NCBI GenBank assembly: GCA_036874045.1
Contig: CM072336.1
Coordinates: 1,012,001-1,076,000, forward strand
Direction of reading: 5' to 3'
DNA: 64,000 nt
Source of the DNA: Cymodocea nodosa
Lineage: Eukaryota > Streptophyta > Magnoliopsida > Alismatales > Cymodoceaceae
Shown: positions 38,201 to 48,937 of the stretch, in pieces
Layout: each line of letters begins with the position of its first letter
Numbering within the stretch: the stretch's first letter is position 1
Translations under genes and position numbers: made by a program
Notes under the pieces: generated by a model
Told to the model about the DNA's origin: nothing
Seen by the model: the letters and a program-made list of their open reading frames with translations, nothing else
The model's database searches: none

Positions 38201-38392
38201 CGCCTTTCTCTCCACCTCCGTCACGACCCCATGGACGGCATCGTTGACGTCAGGAATAACACCATCAGGTATCGTGAGCTTCTCAACCTTGTCCAAGTCT
38301 CCGTCGTAGAATTGGGCGTCGCAGTGCTGGGGGTTCACCTTGACCGTCGTGAGGGCGGACAGAGGCGGAGTCGCTACATGGCTGTTCGCCAT
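35261..38392 (-). CDS. Tail-anchored long coiled-coil protein with seven 71-residue repeats
   Basis: One uninterrupted exon of 1043 residues, starting MANSHVATPPLSALTTVKVN. Residues 1-85 are mixed and possibly disordered. From about 86 to 1000 the protein is a near-continuous Glu/Lys/Leu coiled coil. Between about 163 and 660 lie seven tandem copies of a 71-residue unit (213 bp), marked by EKRRVEEEKSL, DKKLKDLMQENNLVVANLKK and ELEMEEALASAKAEL. The last 23 residues form one hydrophobic span with a short basic end (MVKYH), suggesting a C-tail membrane anchor. This plan resembles Arabidopsis PMD1/PMD2, peroxisome and mitochondrion division factors, but those are about a third as long, so that link is tentative. 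A myosin-like or filament-like scaffold would look similar. Gene reality is well supported; function is not. Confidence 0.85.
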   Translation of the reverse strand: MANSHVATPPLSALTTVKVNPQHCDAQFYDGDLDKVEKLTIPDGVIPDVNDAVHGVVTEVERKAVDAVQGVSSAVVDERKVGVGEELEGLEKEREVLQRRVEEMERSFATVEREKGEMERSLFAAVAEREESQKDVRAKMKTVESLQKRCLEMEGVLAMSKTELGRVEMERKRLEEEKIAVDNRMKCLAKENELVVANLKREMNEVVRKKDEVEQLRGVKEMELEEALGLAKAELDRMAREKKRVEEAKQLGDNKLKDSMQENKKVVAALKKEMDELTRKKDEQDKIRRAKELEMEEALASTKAELGRLAMEKRRVEEEKSLSDKKLKDLMQENNLVVANLKKEIDETTRKKDELEKTRKLTELEMGEALASAKAELERLAMEKSRVQEEKSLGDKKLKDFMQKSNLVVANLKKEMEELTMKKDELEKTRKAKDLEMEEALASVKVELDNVKMEKRMMEEEKSLSEKWLKGFMLENDLVVANLKGEMNEKTRKMDELEKITKAKELEMEETLASAKAELNHLEMEKRRVEESKSLGDKKLKDFMQENNLVVANLKKEMNEIIRKGDELEKTRKAKALEMEEALASAKAELDFVKVEKRRVEGEKGLGDKKMEDLVIENNLVVAKLKNEMNEMTRKKDELEQISKAKELQVSELKISRENFLKEIQSLQGDIRKKTNEIMERENFFNLRREEMTKSIDDLNRKLKEAMEEKHKVEDGKRNQELKILELEGEAKQLRQTSSYSEKLCGDRAEEILRLQAEKVALEESIVLQNEKEKRLDLQLERLQTGKDGLEKEIKHLKEIVGALQKSEKDTDNEILRLHDENNTLQKSIVEQNEKEKYLELQIGGLQGTNDTLEKEVEELKLIESSLKRSEKHQCEEMLKLRNERDAIQRSFYQLCEEEKSLVLQLTELPEAKDILVKEVEQLKHILSSLDKTAKEQGKEILRSQFEKDDIQKSFDQQLEEGESLEFQLNGLQEIKDTLENALGQLRAVVDEHNATEKETDSMKHEIVSPWNSVSHGNRKGIWALVSSTTAVVAAVAFMVKYH

Positions 38393-41276
38393 TAGCAGAG
38401 GACGTGAGGAGGAAGACGGTAGACGGAAGTGGTGGGAGGTGGAAGAACCGAGCGTGGGAGACGAAAGGGTGTTTGGTCGGGTTTAAATGGCGGGGGAGAA
38501 GGGGCCTTTGGTAATTTGAATGGGAAGTACGATCCGACGGTCGAGATTTTGCCAGTCCCTTGCCAAATTAATGTGATAATAATATTCCAAATAATACGAG
38601 CCGTACGTGATTGTGAAAATATTTTTATTTATTATAAATTTAGATCTTTTGAAAATAAAAAAATTCAAAAAAGCAAAATCCACACGATTACGACGCCACG
38701 AGCCACCCGTCCTCCTCAGTAACGGAAGATTTAATTAACGTCCCGACCTCCATGCCTAACAATGGGATGGTTAATGTATCTTTTGTTTTCATGATTAATG
38801 AAATGAATATGATTTTTGGTTACATATTATTCCTTATTAATATTCAAATTTTGGTATCCACGACTTCAACCTGTCAGGTTATCTTTCACAAGTCAAGTCC
38901 GCAGCAAAATCATATTGATTTCATTCATATCTACCTCGTCGGACCACCCGATTCTTTCGTTGGGAGGAGAGGAGAGGAGAGGAGAGGGAAGGAACCCACG
39001 TGTGTGGCGGATGGGCGTCTGTTGCAAGGGAGAAGTTTCATGATTTACATGGCCATCGATTTTCTGATTGTTGCATTTTATTGTATGTTATCGTAAATTA
39101 GTAGAATTAAAAATGCATATTTGATTTATTTGATGGAAATGCTATTGTATGTATGTCTGGTTTAGAAAATTTGAGATATTGTGAGTCTGTTCAGAAATTA
39201 TTTTTATGTGAATATGTTGCATGGTCGGATAACCACGTTTATGGCTGTGTTAAGTACCAGATAGGGGGGGGGGGGGGGGGGGGGGGGGTCAAATCTGTGA
39301 TATTGATTTAATGCGCATTATTCTTTTTGTAATTAATGATTTTGGAGATCGATGTTTATTTTATTGGCCACGGGACATCAATTGATCGTCCGTTTGTTTA
39401 CCTGGAATTAGAATTTCAATAGAAAATGTGATTAAACTAAAAAAAATTAAAATAAAAATATTTATGTACATTTAGAAATTAGATAGAAATTAAAATTCAG
39501 ATATTTATACACATAATAGAATTTTATATTTGTGTATGACAATAATGTAATATGATTATCATTAATTAATTAATTCAACTAATTGGTAATAATGTAATTA
39601 ATTATTATATTGATTGTTTATTTAACATGTTATATAATGATATCATTAGATGTTTATATGTTATTAATATAAACTTACATTTAACAACAAAGTCTAAATA
39701 TTTACTCGAAGAATTGACGAAAGGGAAATTCTCACGTAAGAGAACGAGAATTTAAATTCATATGTTTACCTTATAATATATAATTACAATTTTTGTTGAA
39801 ATTATAATTGCCCACAATTTTTTTAACATTTAAAATTAAAAAAAAATTATTTTTATTTTTATTAAATTCTAAATACACAAACTTCACCTTACATGTATAT
39901 TATAATAAATAAATGTAGATATTAATAGAGGTTATAATTATCATAAAATAAATTAATTGCCAAAATTTTTATTTTCTCCTTCATTTACATAGTTACGCTG
40001 ATGTGGCCTATTTTAATTAGGTGGAAGAGACTGTTGCATGCATATCTATATTATTGATTATCGGACCTTGGGTTCCTTTTATAATATTATAGTCATTACA
40101 TATCATTTTTCGACCGTAAAAGATACGTAAGTTCTTGCTGCTAATGACTCATATTAGAACACAATGATCCTCTTGCTTAACTTGATTGTCAATATATATA
40201 TATTTTTTTGAAAAGAATCACGATTTCTCTCGTGAGATGTATGTGAATATTTCATGATCCAAACAAGCGAAAAAAAATATAAAAGAAGGTTGACTAGCAA
40301 GGGATGAATTCTCCTAAAATTTAAAAAAAAGGAAATTTAGCAAATAATAAAGAAGGAAGAATTGCAGATACGTAATATTGGTGCATTTGTGTTGATATTG
40401 CTGGAGTCTGTTGCTGGGTTCTCTTGTTAACTTGTAAGCTGTGTTTAATTTATCTTTTGGCTTTTGTTTTACTTAATTGGTGATCTAGTAGATCAATTAG
40501 AGTTACTTTTGTCTTTACCTTTTAGATTTACTTGTAAACTTGTATTTTCTTAATTTGGTTGTGGCTTTTTAGGGGTAAATATTGCTTGATTTTATTTAAT
40601 CATTTACCTTAAAAAAAAAACACATGACCTAAACATGGTCACAAAATGAGTCCATTCCTTTTATGAAGATTTAGAATCTAATCAAGTGTTATCAATCAAA
40701 TTAGGAGCATTTTTGTGTCAGATCGAACCGATTTGATCCCAAATGTATTGATTTTCTTTTGATTATATTTTTTAATTCGTCCAATTTCCTTAGCACAAAT
40801 ACAATTTTTTTAACCTTTCAGAATTAATCATTCAACAATTATTATTCAAAAAGTATGCATGCTCGAATTTAGACATTTAAAACTCTATTTATAAAATGGG
40901 GTAAAAAATCAAGAAACAAAAATAATTCACATGAGGTCGGTCTATATATGAATTTACACATGGAAGACTCGTATCTATCATTCATTACCTAAACCAATAA
41001 TCGCGGGAATTAAGGTAAGTTACACGAAATAAGTATTAAATTTTGTTTTGAGTTTCATCGATAAGTAAATATATCAATGGAAAAAATAAACAGAAACGCA
41101 AATAAACCATTTTTCTCAGAAAAATCAGACATTGTTCTCTTTTATTTTTGTGCTCATTATATATTTATATGTATATATATATAATGGTTCGAGTACGACA
41201 TCAGCAAGTCTACTTTTCCCATATATATATATATATATATATAAATGAACGTCTTCCCTCCCAATTTCCAACAACG
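38393..41276. other. Intergenic region between the coiled-coil and LRR genes
   Basis: It begins with the GC-mixed leader and promoter of the minus-strand coiled-coil gene. It then turns AT-rich, with a GGAGA-rich purine run near 38960-38990, a CCCACGTGTG G-box-like word near 38997 and a G run. No gene is recognised. TA-rich simple sequence lies near 41160-41245, downstream of the LRR gene. Confidence 0.45.
39264..39288. repeat. Poly(G) run of about 25 bases
   Basis: An uninterrupted G tract in AT-rich spacer. Its length should be treated as approximate. Confidence 0.8.
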
Positions 41277-42503
41277 TCAACTGCATTGCGCCGCCGGTCT
41301 CCTCTCCAGCCTACCAGGACTGGCGGGGCAGGTGGACCTGATCGGCGGCACCATGCAATTGTACTGCAAGCAAACCGAGCTGCTCACCGGAATCTCCGCC
41401 GCCCTTTCCATCTCGATCCCGGTGAGATAATTATCGTGGAGGTAGAAGATCTTGATCCTCCCGCTCATCAGCCTCCCCACGAACCTCCGCGGAACCCTTC
41501 CTACGAACCTGTTATGGTTCATGTACAGATCCCTCGCCTCCGCCAGCCCTGCAGGGATCGTCCCCCCCAACATATTGTAGCTCAAGTCCACCGTTTCCAT
41601 CGCTGCGTTCACGCGGCCGCCGAGGGGCATGATGGCACCGCTAAGCATGTTGTGCTGGAGGCGGAGACGGGCGATCGGGAAAGAGAAGATCACACCCGGG
41701 ATCGCGCCGGAGAACTTGTTGATGCTGAGGTCGAGGAAGGTGAGGTGGCGGAGTTTGGGGAGGAAGTGGGAGATCGGCCCCGAGAGTCGGTTGGTGGAGA
41801 GGGAGAGGTATTGGAGGGAGGAAGGGAGAGCGGAGATTCGGTGGGAGAGGTTGTTGTGTTCGAGATCAAGGCGGATGAGGGAGGTGGAGGAAAGGCGAGG
41901 GATTCGGCCGGAAAGTTGATTGTGGGCGAGGAGGAGGTTTTGGATGGCGGAGGGAGGGGAAGGGATCCTGCCGGAGAGCTGGTTAAAGCTGAGGTCGAGA
42001 GTATGGAGGCGGCGGAGGGAGCGAAGGGACGCGGGGATCTGGCCGGAGAGATAGTTGCGAGTGAGGGCGAGGAATCTGAGGTTGGAGAGGGAGGAGATGG
42101 ATGTGGGGATTGTTCCGTAGACGTGGCCGGGGACGAGGAACAGCTCAGAGAGGGCGGAGAGATGTCGGAGGGAAGGAGAGAGCCTGCCGACTAGGCCAAG
42201 GGAACCGGCGCTCGGGTCGCCGAGGGAAAGAGCGACGACTCTACCGGCATTGCAAAAGACGCCGGAGAAGGTGGCGCAAGGGTCGGCAGTGAAATCCCAG
42301 GTGGCAAAAAATTGGGAGCCCGGCATGTCGGACAGAGACTTCCTGATGGATTGGAGGGCGAGAAAGTCAAGCGGGTGGAGCATCTCCTCCTCGTCCTGCA
42401 CCGCCAATGCCGCCGACAGCATCATCACCCCCACCATCAAAACCACAGCCATGACGGAAGCTGGATCGGCGGCGGTGGTCGTCCTCATTCTCCGGTGTCG
42501 CAT
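41277..42503 (-). CDS. Secreted leucine-rich-repeat protein without a kinase
   Basis: A single exon of 408 residues from the ATG at 42503. An alternative in-frame ATG at 42452 starts right at the hydrophobic MAVVLMVGVMMLSAALA signal segment. After the signal, PLDFLALQSIRKSL and ATWDFTADPCATFSGVFC form the plant LRR N-terminal cap with its cysteine pair. About ten plant-type repeats (LxxLxLxxNxLSGxIP) follow, for example LRFLALTRNYLSGQIP and LHTLDLSFNQLSGRIP. The C-terminal cap has cysteines (VCLQYNCMV, RSTCP). There is no transmembrane span and no kinase, so it is likely apoplastic and may act as a co-receptor or inhibitor. The coding strand is very G/C-rich at third positions. Its ligand is unknown, and no named family member can be given. 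Confidence 0.88.
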   Translation of the reverse strand: MRHRRMRTTTAADPASVMAVVLMVGVMMLSAALAVQDEEEMLHPLDFLALQSIRKSLSDMPGSQFFATWDFTADPCATFSGVFCNAGRVVALSLGDPSAGSLGLVGRLSPSLRHLSALSELFLVPGHVYGTIPTSISSLSNLRFLALTRNYLSGQIPASLRSLRRLHTLDLSFNQLSGRIPSPPSAIQNLLLAHNQLSGRIPRLSSTSLIRLDLEHNNLSHRISALPSSLQYLSLSTNRLSGPISHFLPKLRHLTFLDLSINKFSGAIPGVIFSFPIARLRLQHNMLSGAIMPLGGRVNAAMETVDLSYNMLGGTIPAGLAEARDLYMNHNRFVGRVPRRFVGRLMSGRIKIFYLHDNYLTGIEMERAAEIPVSSSVCLQYNCMVPPIRSTCPASPGRLERRPAAQCS

Positions 42504-44380
42504 CTCAAGAGTTTTATGGGGTTTAGGTGGTGCTCTTCTCTCACCTACAACTACTACTACTACCGCCACTACCGCTAATCTTCTCTGGTTGCATCGAAGG
42601 ATAAAAAGGAAACTCGGGTTGCTTTATAATGACGCATACACTTCTTGGAGTGGAGAGGAAAGTGGGGGACGATGATTGATGAGCCAAAGAACAGAGCTGC
42701 AGAGCAGAGGAGAAGAAAGGGGTAAAAAGAGGCAGGCCGCTGTTGATGCCTCGGTAACTTTGACAGGTCGGTGTGGGGTGAGGTGTTCTTCTTGGGGACG
42801 ACATCGGTATTGTTTCTTGCAAAGAAAGAAAGGAAAACGCACAACAGTATTGTTGGGTGAGGACTGAGGAGAAGACCCCTTGGCGACGCCTCGATCGAGG
42901 TATCAGGTATGTTCTCTTCCATTGGGTGGTGGTTGAGGACTGGTGGGCACCTACCCTCTCTCTATCTCCATCCTCGTTCAATTTTTATATCATATTGACC
43001 TCGTACGTCAATGATACCATTTAAAAGATTTGAGGTGAAGAACACACCACACCACGCTACGAACACGGGCTTCCAGTATATTTATATCTAGGCTTCAAGC
43101 CCGAAGATCCGGATATATCAACCGAGGCCCCAATGTGGCGGCCCATTTCCGTACGAAGCCTATGCACCTTTTTTGTTTAAAAAAAATTTCATTTCTCCTT
43201 TTATTCTGGACCAAGGATGCTTTCGGTTCAGCGTTATATCTATCTCTCGGTTCAGCATTATACTGGTGGGCTGATAATATCTATCTTTCGGTATTTTACT
43301 GTAAAAGCTGGTCTTTATAAATTATCAGTAGATAGGGATTTCGTAAATTCAGCAATTTTTTTTTTCTAAATTGAAATTGTTATATGTAATTAATGCGGAT
43401 CACTTGTATCTTAAATTAAGCGAGCAAAAATATTTTAGCAGTCACTGAACTTGAAAGTGTTCTATTATTTGACTAATTAGAGTGAAATTATTCCGTACGT
43501 AAGTGCTGAATATATTGGATAAGCATGTATCATACGGATTACTGCATTGCATCTCGTTAATTCTTGAAATAAAAGAAAATACAAACTTTGCACACAAAAT
43601 TTTTGATAATCACTGACGTAATGTATGTATGCGAACAGGTCCGTCGACGAGCATCTGGTGATTAGTGCACACAAACTTTGCTCAGAATCCGGTGATCGAT
43701 GGATGGCGAGTCAGGCACGAGGTCCGTCGACGGAAAGAGGACAAATTAATTATCAAATGATTTATGCAGGTGGTCTTTATTTAACACTCAAAATATTAGT
43801 ACAATGTATTTTTTTTTGTCTTCAATAGCAATAGAAACTTCAACAATTATTTCAATTAATTTATTTACAAGGTCTTTAGGTAAATTTTCGCTATCCATTT
43901 TTTTTAATGAAATTGTGAAGAAAAAAATATATTATAACAATTTTTGCTTGTATGTTAAATGAAAATGACATATATCTTGGTAAGATTGACAAACCAATAA
44001 TTTATCATTTCAAATGTATGCTCTTCCTATCATACTTCTTGACTATAAATGCTTGTAATTAAAATTTTCTACTGTATTACGACGGAGAACGGCCGGAAAG
44101 AAGGAAAACGCCACCATTGATGGCGTCCTATTTTCCCTCCTCATTGTTTTTCTTTTAAGACAAAGCGATTAACATCATTTAATATTCCAACGGGGATCAA
44201 TGATCCAGAGCAGGAGAAGAAAATGACAACTCTACGGCGTGTGATTCTGGACCACAAAAGGCTAACAGCCACCCACAAGTGGCCGCGGTGGTAGGTAGCG
44301 AAACAAGAGCAGGAGTTGCGATCCTTTTACCTTCTAAATCATAATCATAATAAATCATAAACCATTTTTTATTACAATTA
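42504..44380. other. Divergent intergenic region between LRR gene and first transporter
   Basis: The LRR gene runs leftward and the transporter rightward, so both promoters lie here. The first 450 bases are GC-mixed. The rest is AT-rich. A 13-base direct repeat, AGGTCCGTCGACG, occurs at 43637 and 43720. No coding exon is recognised. Confidence 0.45.
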
Positions 44381-44390
44381 TATATATAAC
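44381..44390 (+). promoter_or_regulatory. TATA box of the first ERD6-like transporter
   Basis: TATATATAAC lies 58-67 bases before the ATG at 44448, which would leave a leader of about 30 bases. Confidence 0.45.
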
Positions 44391-44447
44391 ACAGTTAATG
44401 CGAGGAGTGGAAGTATAAGTTGGTTGAAAAGTTGGATATCGAAGGCA

Positions 44448-44854
44448 ATGCAGGGGGGCGGGAAGATGAAGAGGCCAACGTCGATGAGGGAGCCGCTTCT
44501 GGAGCACCACCAGGAGAAGGCGGCGTCGTCAGCAGCCACCGTCATCGCCATCGGAGATGCGGAGCAAGAGCAGCTGCTGGTCCATGGAGGAGGAGAAGGG
44601 AAGGGCAAGGAGGGGCAGCAGTCCGTGTGCACGGCGGCCGTCGTCCTCAGCACGACGGTGGCCGTCTGTGCTTCCTTCGCCAAGGGTGTGTGTGTGAGTA
44701 CGTGACACCCCTAATCGATTGATTTGCTCGGTGGTTTGGGAAATTCGCCATGACTCCATGCTTTGTTTCCTTCTGCCTCTGCTCCCAGATGGGTTTCACC
44801 GCGCCCACCCAATCCGCCATCGTAGCTGATCTTCACCTTTCTCTTTCCCAGGTT

Positions 44855-44885
<31 letters not shown>

Positions 44886-47800
44886 ACCCCATCTCATCTT
44901 TATTAACTTTGACTAATTGTAGTTCATTGTGTTTGGCGAAATTCAGTCATAGGAAATGAAAGTGGTTGAATTCCCGTAACCCAGGCGTTTGGACTTGTTT
45001 GTACACGATGGAGGAAAGTTCGGATAGAAAATTTATTAATTACTTAAATAAATTATTAAATATTTTTTATTTTATTTTATTAATATTATTTTACTTTTAA
45101 AATTTGAAATAAAATGAATCCCTTTTCTAAAAAACACGAATCCTAAATTTTATTTTTAAAATAAAATATTAATATCAATAAAATTTAATATAAGCATCAA
45201 ATATAAATATTAAAAAAAGTACATAAATTATCAGAAAAAAGAATAAGAAAAGTTTCAAAAATCTTCAATATTTTTATAAGAAACATTTAGAATTACTCTA
45301 TGAACTTTCTTGTCTTATACAAATACTGTTATTTACAAATCCCTCTTGAAATCAAGAACTCTGTTATTCAATGACCATGATACGTTAATCCCATTGAATG
45401 CAAAATATGCCATACATGGCCGAAAAAAACACCTCTGAAATTTATTGATTCCAACTGTAGTTTTTGTCCCTTTCTGTGCTTTTTTAATTATGTAGCAAAT
45501 ATAATATTCATTGTTTTTGAGTTATATTTGATCGTATAGGGAGGATGTTATAAAAATTCGGTTGCACCATACCATATAAAAATCTTATCCATTCGTTTCC
45601 GAATGAGCGGTTGAGATGGTGTGCAATCCTACCTTAATCGTCCATTTTTCTCATGTACCATGGAAGCAAAGTTTCGGAAGAACAAGTTGTGTATATGTCT
45701 GTCCGTACACAAACCTGTAAGTTACGAATAACAAAAATCTTTTGATAATGGTCACAAATAAAAAATATAAGTCTGCTGTTGTGTGTGTCTGAAAGAACAT
45801 AATGTGAAGAGAAATAAAAAAATAACATTCAATATTTCCCCGCTCATTGATTAAGGACGATAACATTTATTTGCCGCTAAAATGTGTCATCATTTCGTTA
45901 CGTTTGCAGGGTAATTTTAACATTTGATAACTTCATCTTCACACGATTAAAACAATTCCACGTCGAAAATGAAAAAGGATAATTTTACGCGTGTATGCAG
46001 CAAAAGATATTGCGGTGATTAATCAAATTTAAATTAGATATCTCGCATATTTACATGATTTCAAAGATAAATATCATCTTCGATATTAGCTTTCCATACG
46101 TCCACCTTGTTATCTGTGACATCTAAAAAAAAATCAGAAAAGTATTAAAATACTTTTTTTTGTAATTGTCTGAATATTATATTTTTTTAATATTCAACCA
46201 TGGCGTATTTGTTCACCTCGTCTCAGTTCTCCTTCTTCGGTTCCATACTGAACATTGGAGCAATCCTCGGTTCCACCACGAGCGGGAAGGTCGCCGATGT
46301 GATAGGCCGAAAAGGGGTAAATCTTGTGTTGCTCAATCCCTGGGATTATCACCATCACCCTACTATCATCTCTCTCTTCTCATCCCGATGGATGGTGATG
46401 GTGTTGCAATCGACTCTGGTTGCAGGCCTTCAGGTTGTCGGCGGTTTTCTGCATCCTTGGATGGTTTCTTATCTACTTCGCTTCGGTTCGTTCTTTAATC
46501 TCATGTCACAAACTTTATTTTGCTCCGTGGATTTCTGCCGTAGATTTGCAACTAATCCATGTATGCACTGGTTGTTGCCTTTGTTGTTTGATGACGTAAG
46601 GACGCTTCTTTGCTCAACATCGGAAGGTTTGTCACGGGCTATGGCATCGCAATCTTTTCTTATGTGGTATTCCTTCTGCTAATTCACCTGCAACTGCTAG
46701 CTTTATTGGTAACTTATGTCTGTGTGGATTCTGTGACTTGAATGTCTTGATAATTCAAAGATTGAATGGATGGACTGCAGGTGCCTGTTTTCATCGCTGA
46801 GATAGCACCTAGAAACCTTCGAGGAAGCTTCGCGTCGCTTAATCAGGTGGAAGAATTGTGAAGATTGTTGCCATTCGTTTTTAAAAATTTCTCTGGGTCG
46901 CAGATGTGGGCTTAGTCATTGCGCGTACTAACTACACTTTGTTGGGACTAAAGCACAGGTACTAGTCTGCACCGGTGGAGCCTATTCTTATGTGGTTGGG
47001 ACAGTTGTGTCATGGAGAACACTGGCATTCACAGGTATCTTCGTCTCTCTAAATTTTGCATTGGGACATTGGTAAAAATTGACGATTGATGGAAGACTTT
47101 TGTGTTTTCTTGCAGCAACCATTCCTTGTCTTCTCCTGCTTGTTGGCCTCTTTTTTGTTCCAGAGTCTCCAAGATGGATGGTGAGCTAAAGGCTTAGACT
47201 ATCTTACGGACAAGCATACATGTAACACAGTTGTAAGCTCAATAATGGCAAAATGTGCAGGCAAAAGCAGGTCGAGATGAAGAGTTTAAGGAAGCCTTGC
47301 AAACACTCCGTGGAAAGGATGCCGACATCTCTCAAGAATTTGAAGATATTCAAGTATATGCGTTTCTGGTCTCTACCCGCTAGTTTTGTCTGCATTTGAG
47401 TATTATCTGTAATGTTGAACTAATGGCCTTGTTTACAACCATAGGAATACATTAAAAATATTGAGAGACTACCAAAGCCCACACTATGTGATTTAATTCA
47501 GAGGAAATATCTCCATTCAATAACCGTGAGCAGATATTAGATTATTATAGTCCATTATTTTTCTATTTCTATTCCACAACTTGAAGTTGCAAAGATGTCA
47601 ATTCAGATTTGCGTTGGACTCATGGCATTCCAACAGTTGGGAGGATTCAGCGGGATAATATACTATACAAGCCAAATCTTTGAGTCTGCAGGTATGATAA
47701 TCTCATATTTAAGCAATTAATCAACTGTGTTTGGACTTGTCTTTAAGCTTGACCAAAGGAATCTCATTAACCTTATCTCTAGGATTCCCATCTGGAAACT

Positions 47801-48937
47801 TTGGATTGATTGTTACAGCCATCATTCAGGCATACCATCTCCTCGTGCTTTTACTCAAGTTTTGTAGTGTCAATGCCTTCCAAGCTTGCTTATGTTGAAA
47901 GCAAATTTCAACCTTTTCAGGTTCCTATCAGTGTTTTTGCTGCCACCTTGATGGATAAGGCTGGAAGAAGACGACTCTTGCTGGTTGGTGGATTTTCAGT
48001 TACAAAAAAATAGCTTTTCTGAAGACTTTAATGTGCCATTAATTAGGGCCAAATGAAGTAGAACACAATTTTGTATTTCAGATTTCAGTATCGGGCTTGT
48101 TCGTAGGCACTCTACTCATTGGTGTTGCTTTCTACTGGAAGGTGGTTGTTAGCTGTTAACTTGCAATATGAGCATCTGCCTGCTGAGTTTTTCCATGATT
48201 TTGAACTTCCTGTTGTTCATTGAAGCAGGCTTCTGGCATCTTACTTGAGTGGGATCCTATTCTAACTCTTACAGGCATCTTGGTATAGATCAATTTTGTT
48301 TATGCTGATGCACATACTCTCGATTCATATTCCAAGTGGTGATCATCAATCTATGTGGTTTGCAAAATTTGGAACAGGTCTTCACTGCATTCTATTCAAC
48401 AGGGATGGGAGCGATTCCTTGGATTCTAATGTCCGAGGTAGAGGAAGTTGAAGTGAAATCATACCATCATTGACCGCAGTAACATTTTCTTATGCCTCAC
48501 TAGCTAATGCCGTGCATTGTTGTTACAGATATTTCCCATGGATATCAAGGGCACTGCTGGGAGCCTGGCAGTCCTAGAGCATTGGTTTGGTGCTTGGATT
48601 CTTTCCTATTCCTTCAACTTCCTTGCAAGCTGGAGTGCTTCAGGTAAGAGGTGCATGACCTTCTACATAGAGAACCAGTAATTGCATTGAACTTTTACAA
48701 GAGAACTACTTTCATATTCCACACTCATCTTGTAAAAACATGATGGTTATTTTTTACATAGAATAGAATTTCCGCTTACCATGATTACTTGATGTAGACA
48801 TATTTCATTTTAATTCAGGTACCTTCTTTATCTTTGCCACAATCAATGCAATGGCGCTGGTTTTCGTCAAGGTTCTGGTACCGGAAACAAAAGGCCGGAC
48901 TTTGGAAGAAATCCAAACCTCCATGACTGCCTCATAA
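44448..48937 (+). CDS. ERD6-like monosaccharide transporter, copy 1
   Basis: Eighteen exons: 44448-44693, 44789-44851, 46227-46316, 46426-46485, 46601-46666, 46781-46846, 46959-47034, 47116-47180, 47261-47353, 47445-47525, 47607-47691, 47783-47829, 47921-47983, 48082-48141, 48229-48282, 48378-48437, 48529-48643 and 48819-48937. They give 502 residues. This is a 12-helix MFS sugar porter; ERD6-like proteins export sugar from the vacuole. Signatures are GRKG (130-133), PESPRW (238-243), QQLGG (311-315) and PETKGR (485-490). The N-tail is long, Gly-rich and carries an EPLL word that may aid tonoplast sorting. The first helix has SFAKGVC where copy 2 has SFEFGTC. Intron 12 appears to use a GC donor (47830). 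The start could also be the ATG at 44466. Confidence 0.93.
44863..44885. repeat. CT microsatellite in transporter copy 1, intron 2
   Basis: A run of CT dinucleotides begins a few bases after the second-exon donor. Confidence 0.85.

Noticed and set aside
36306-38309. A 667-codon open frame on the plus strand
   Set aside because: It lies wholly antisense to the coiled-coil gene. Its Ser/Phe/Leu-rich repetitive protein is the mirror of Lys/Glu-rich codons in the 213-bp repeats, and it has no family features.
41148-42194. A 348-codon open frame on the plus strand
   Set aside because: It is antisense to the LRR gene, starts in TA-repeat sequence and encodes a low-complexity Glu/Gly/Arg product caused by the high GC of the real gene.
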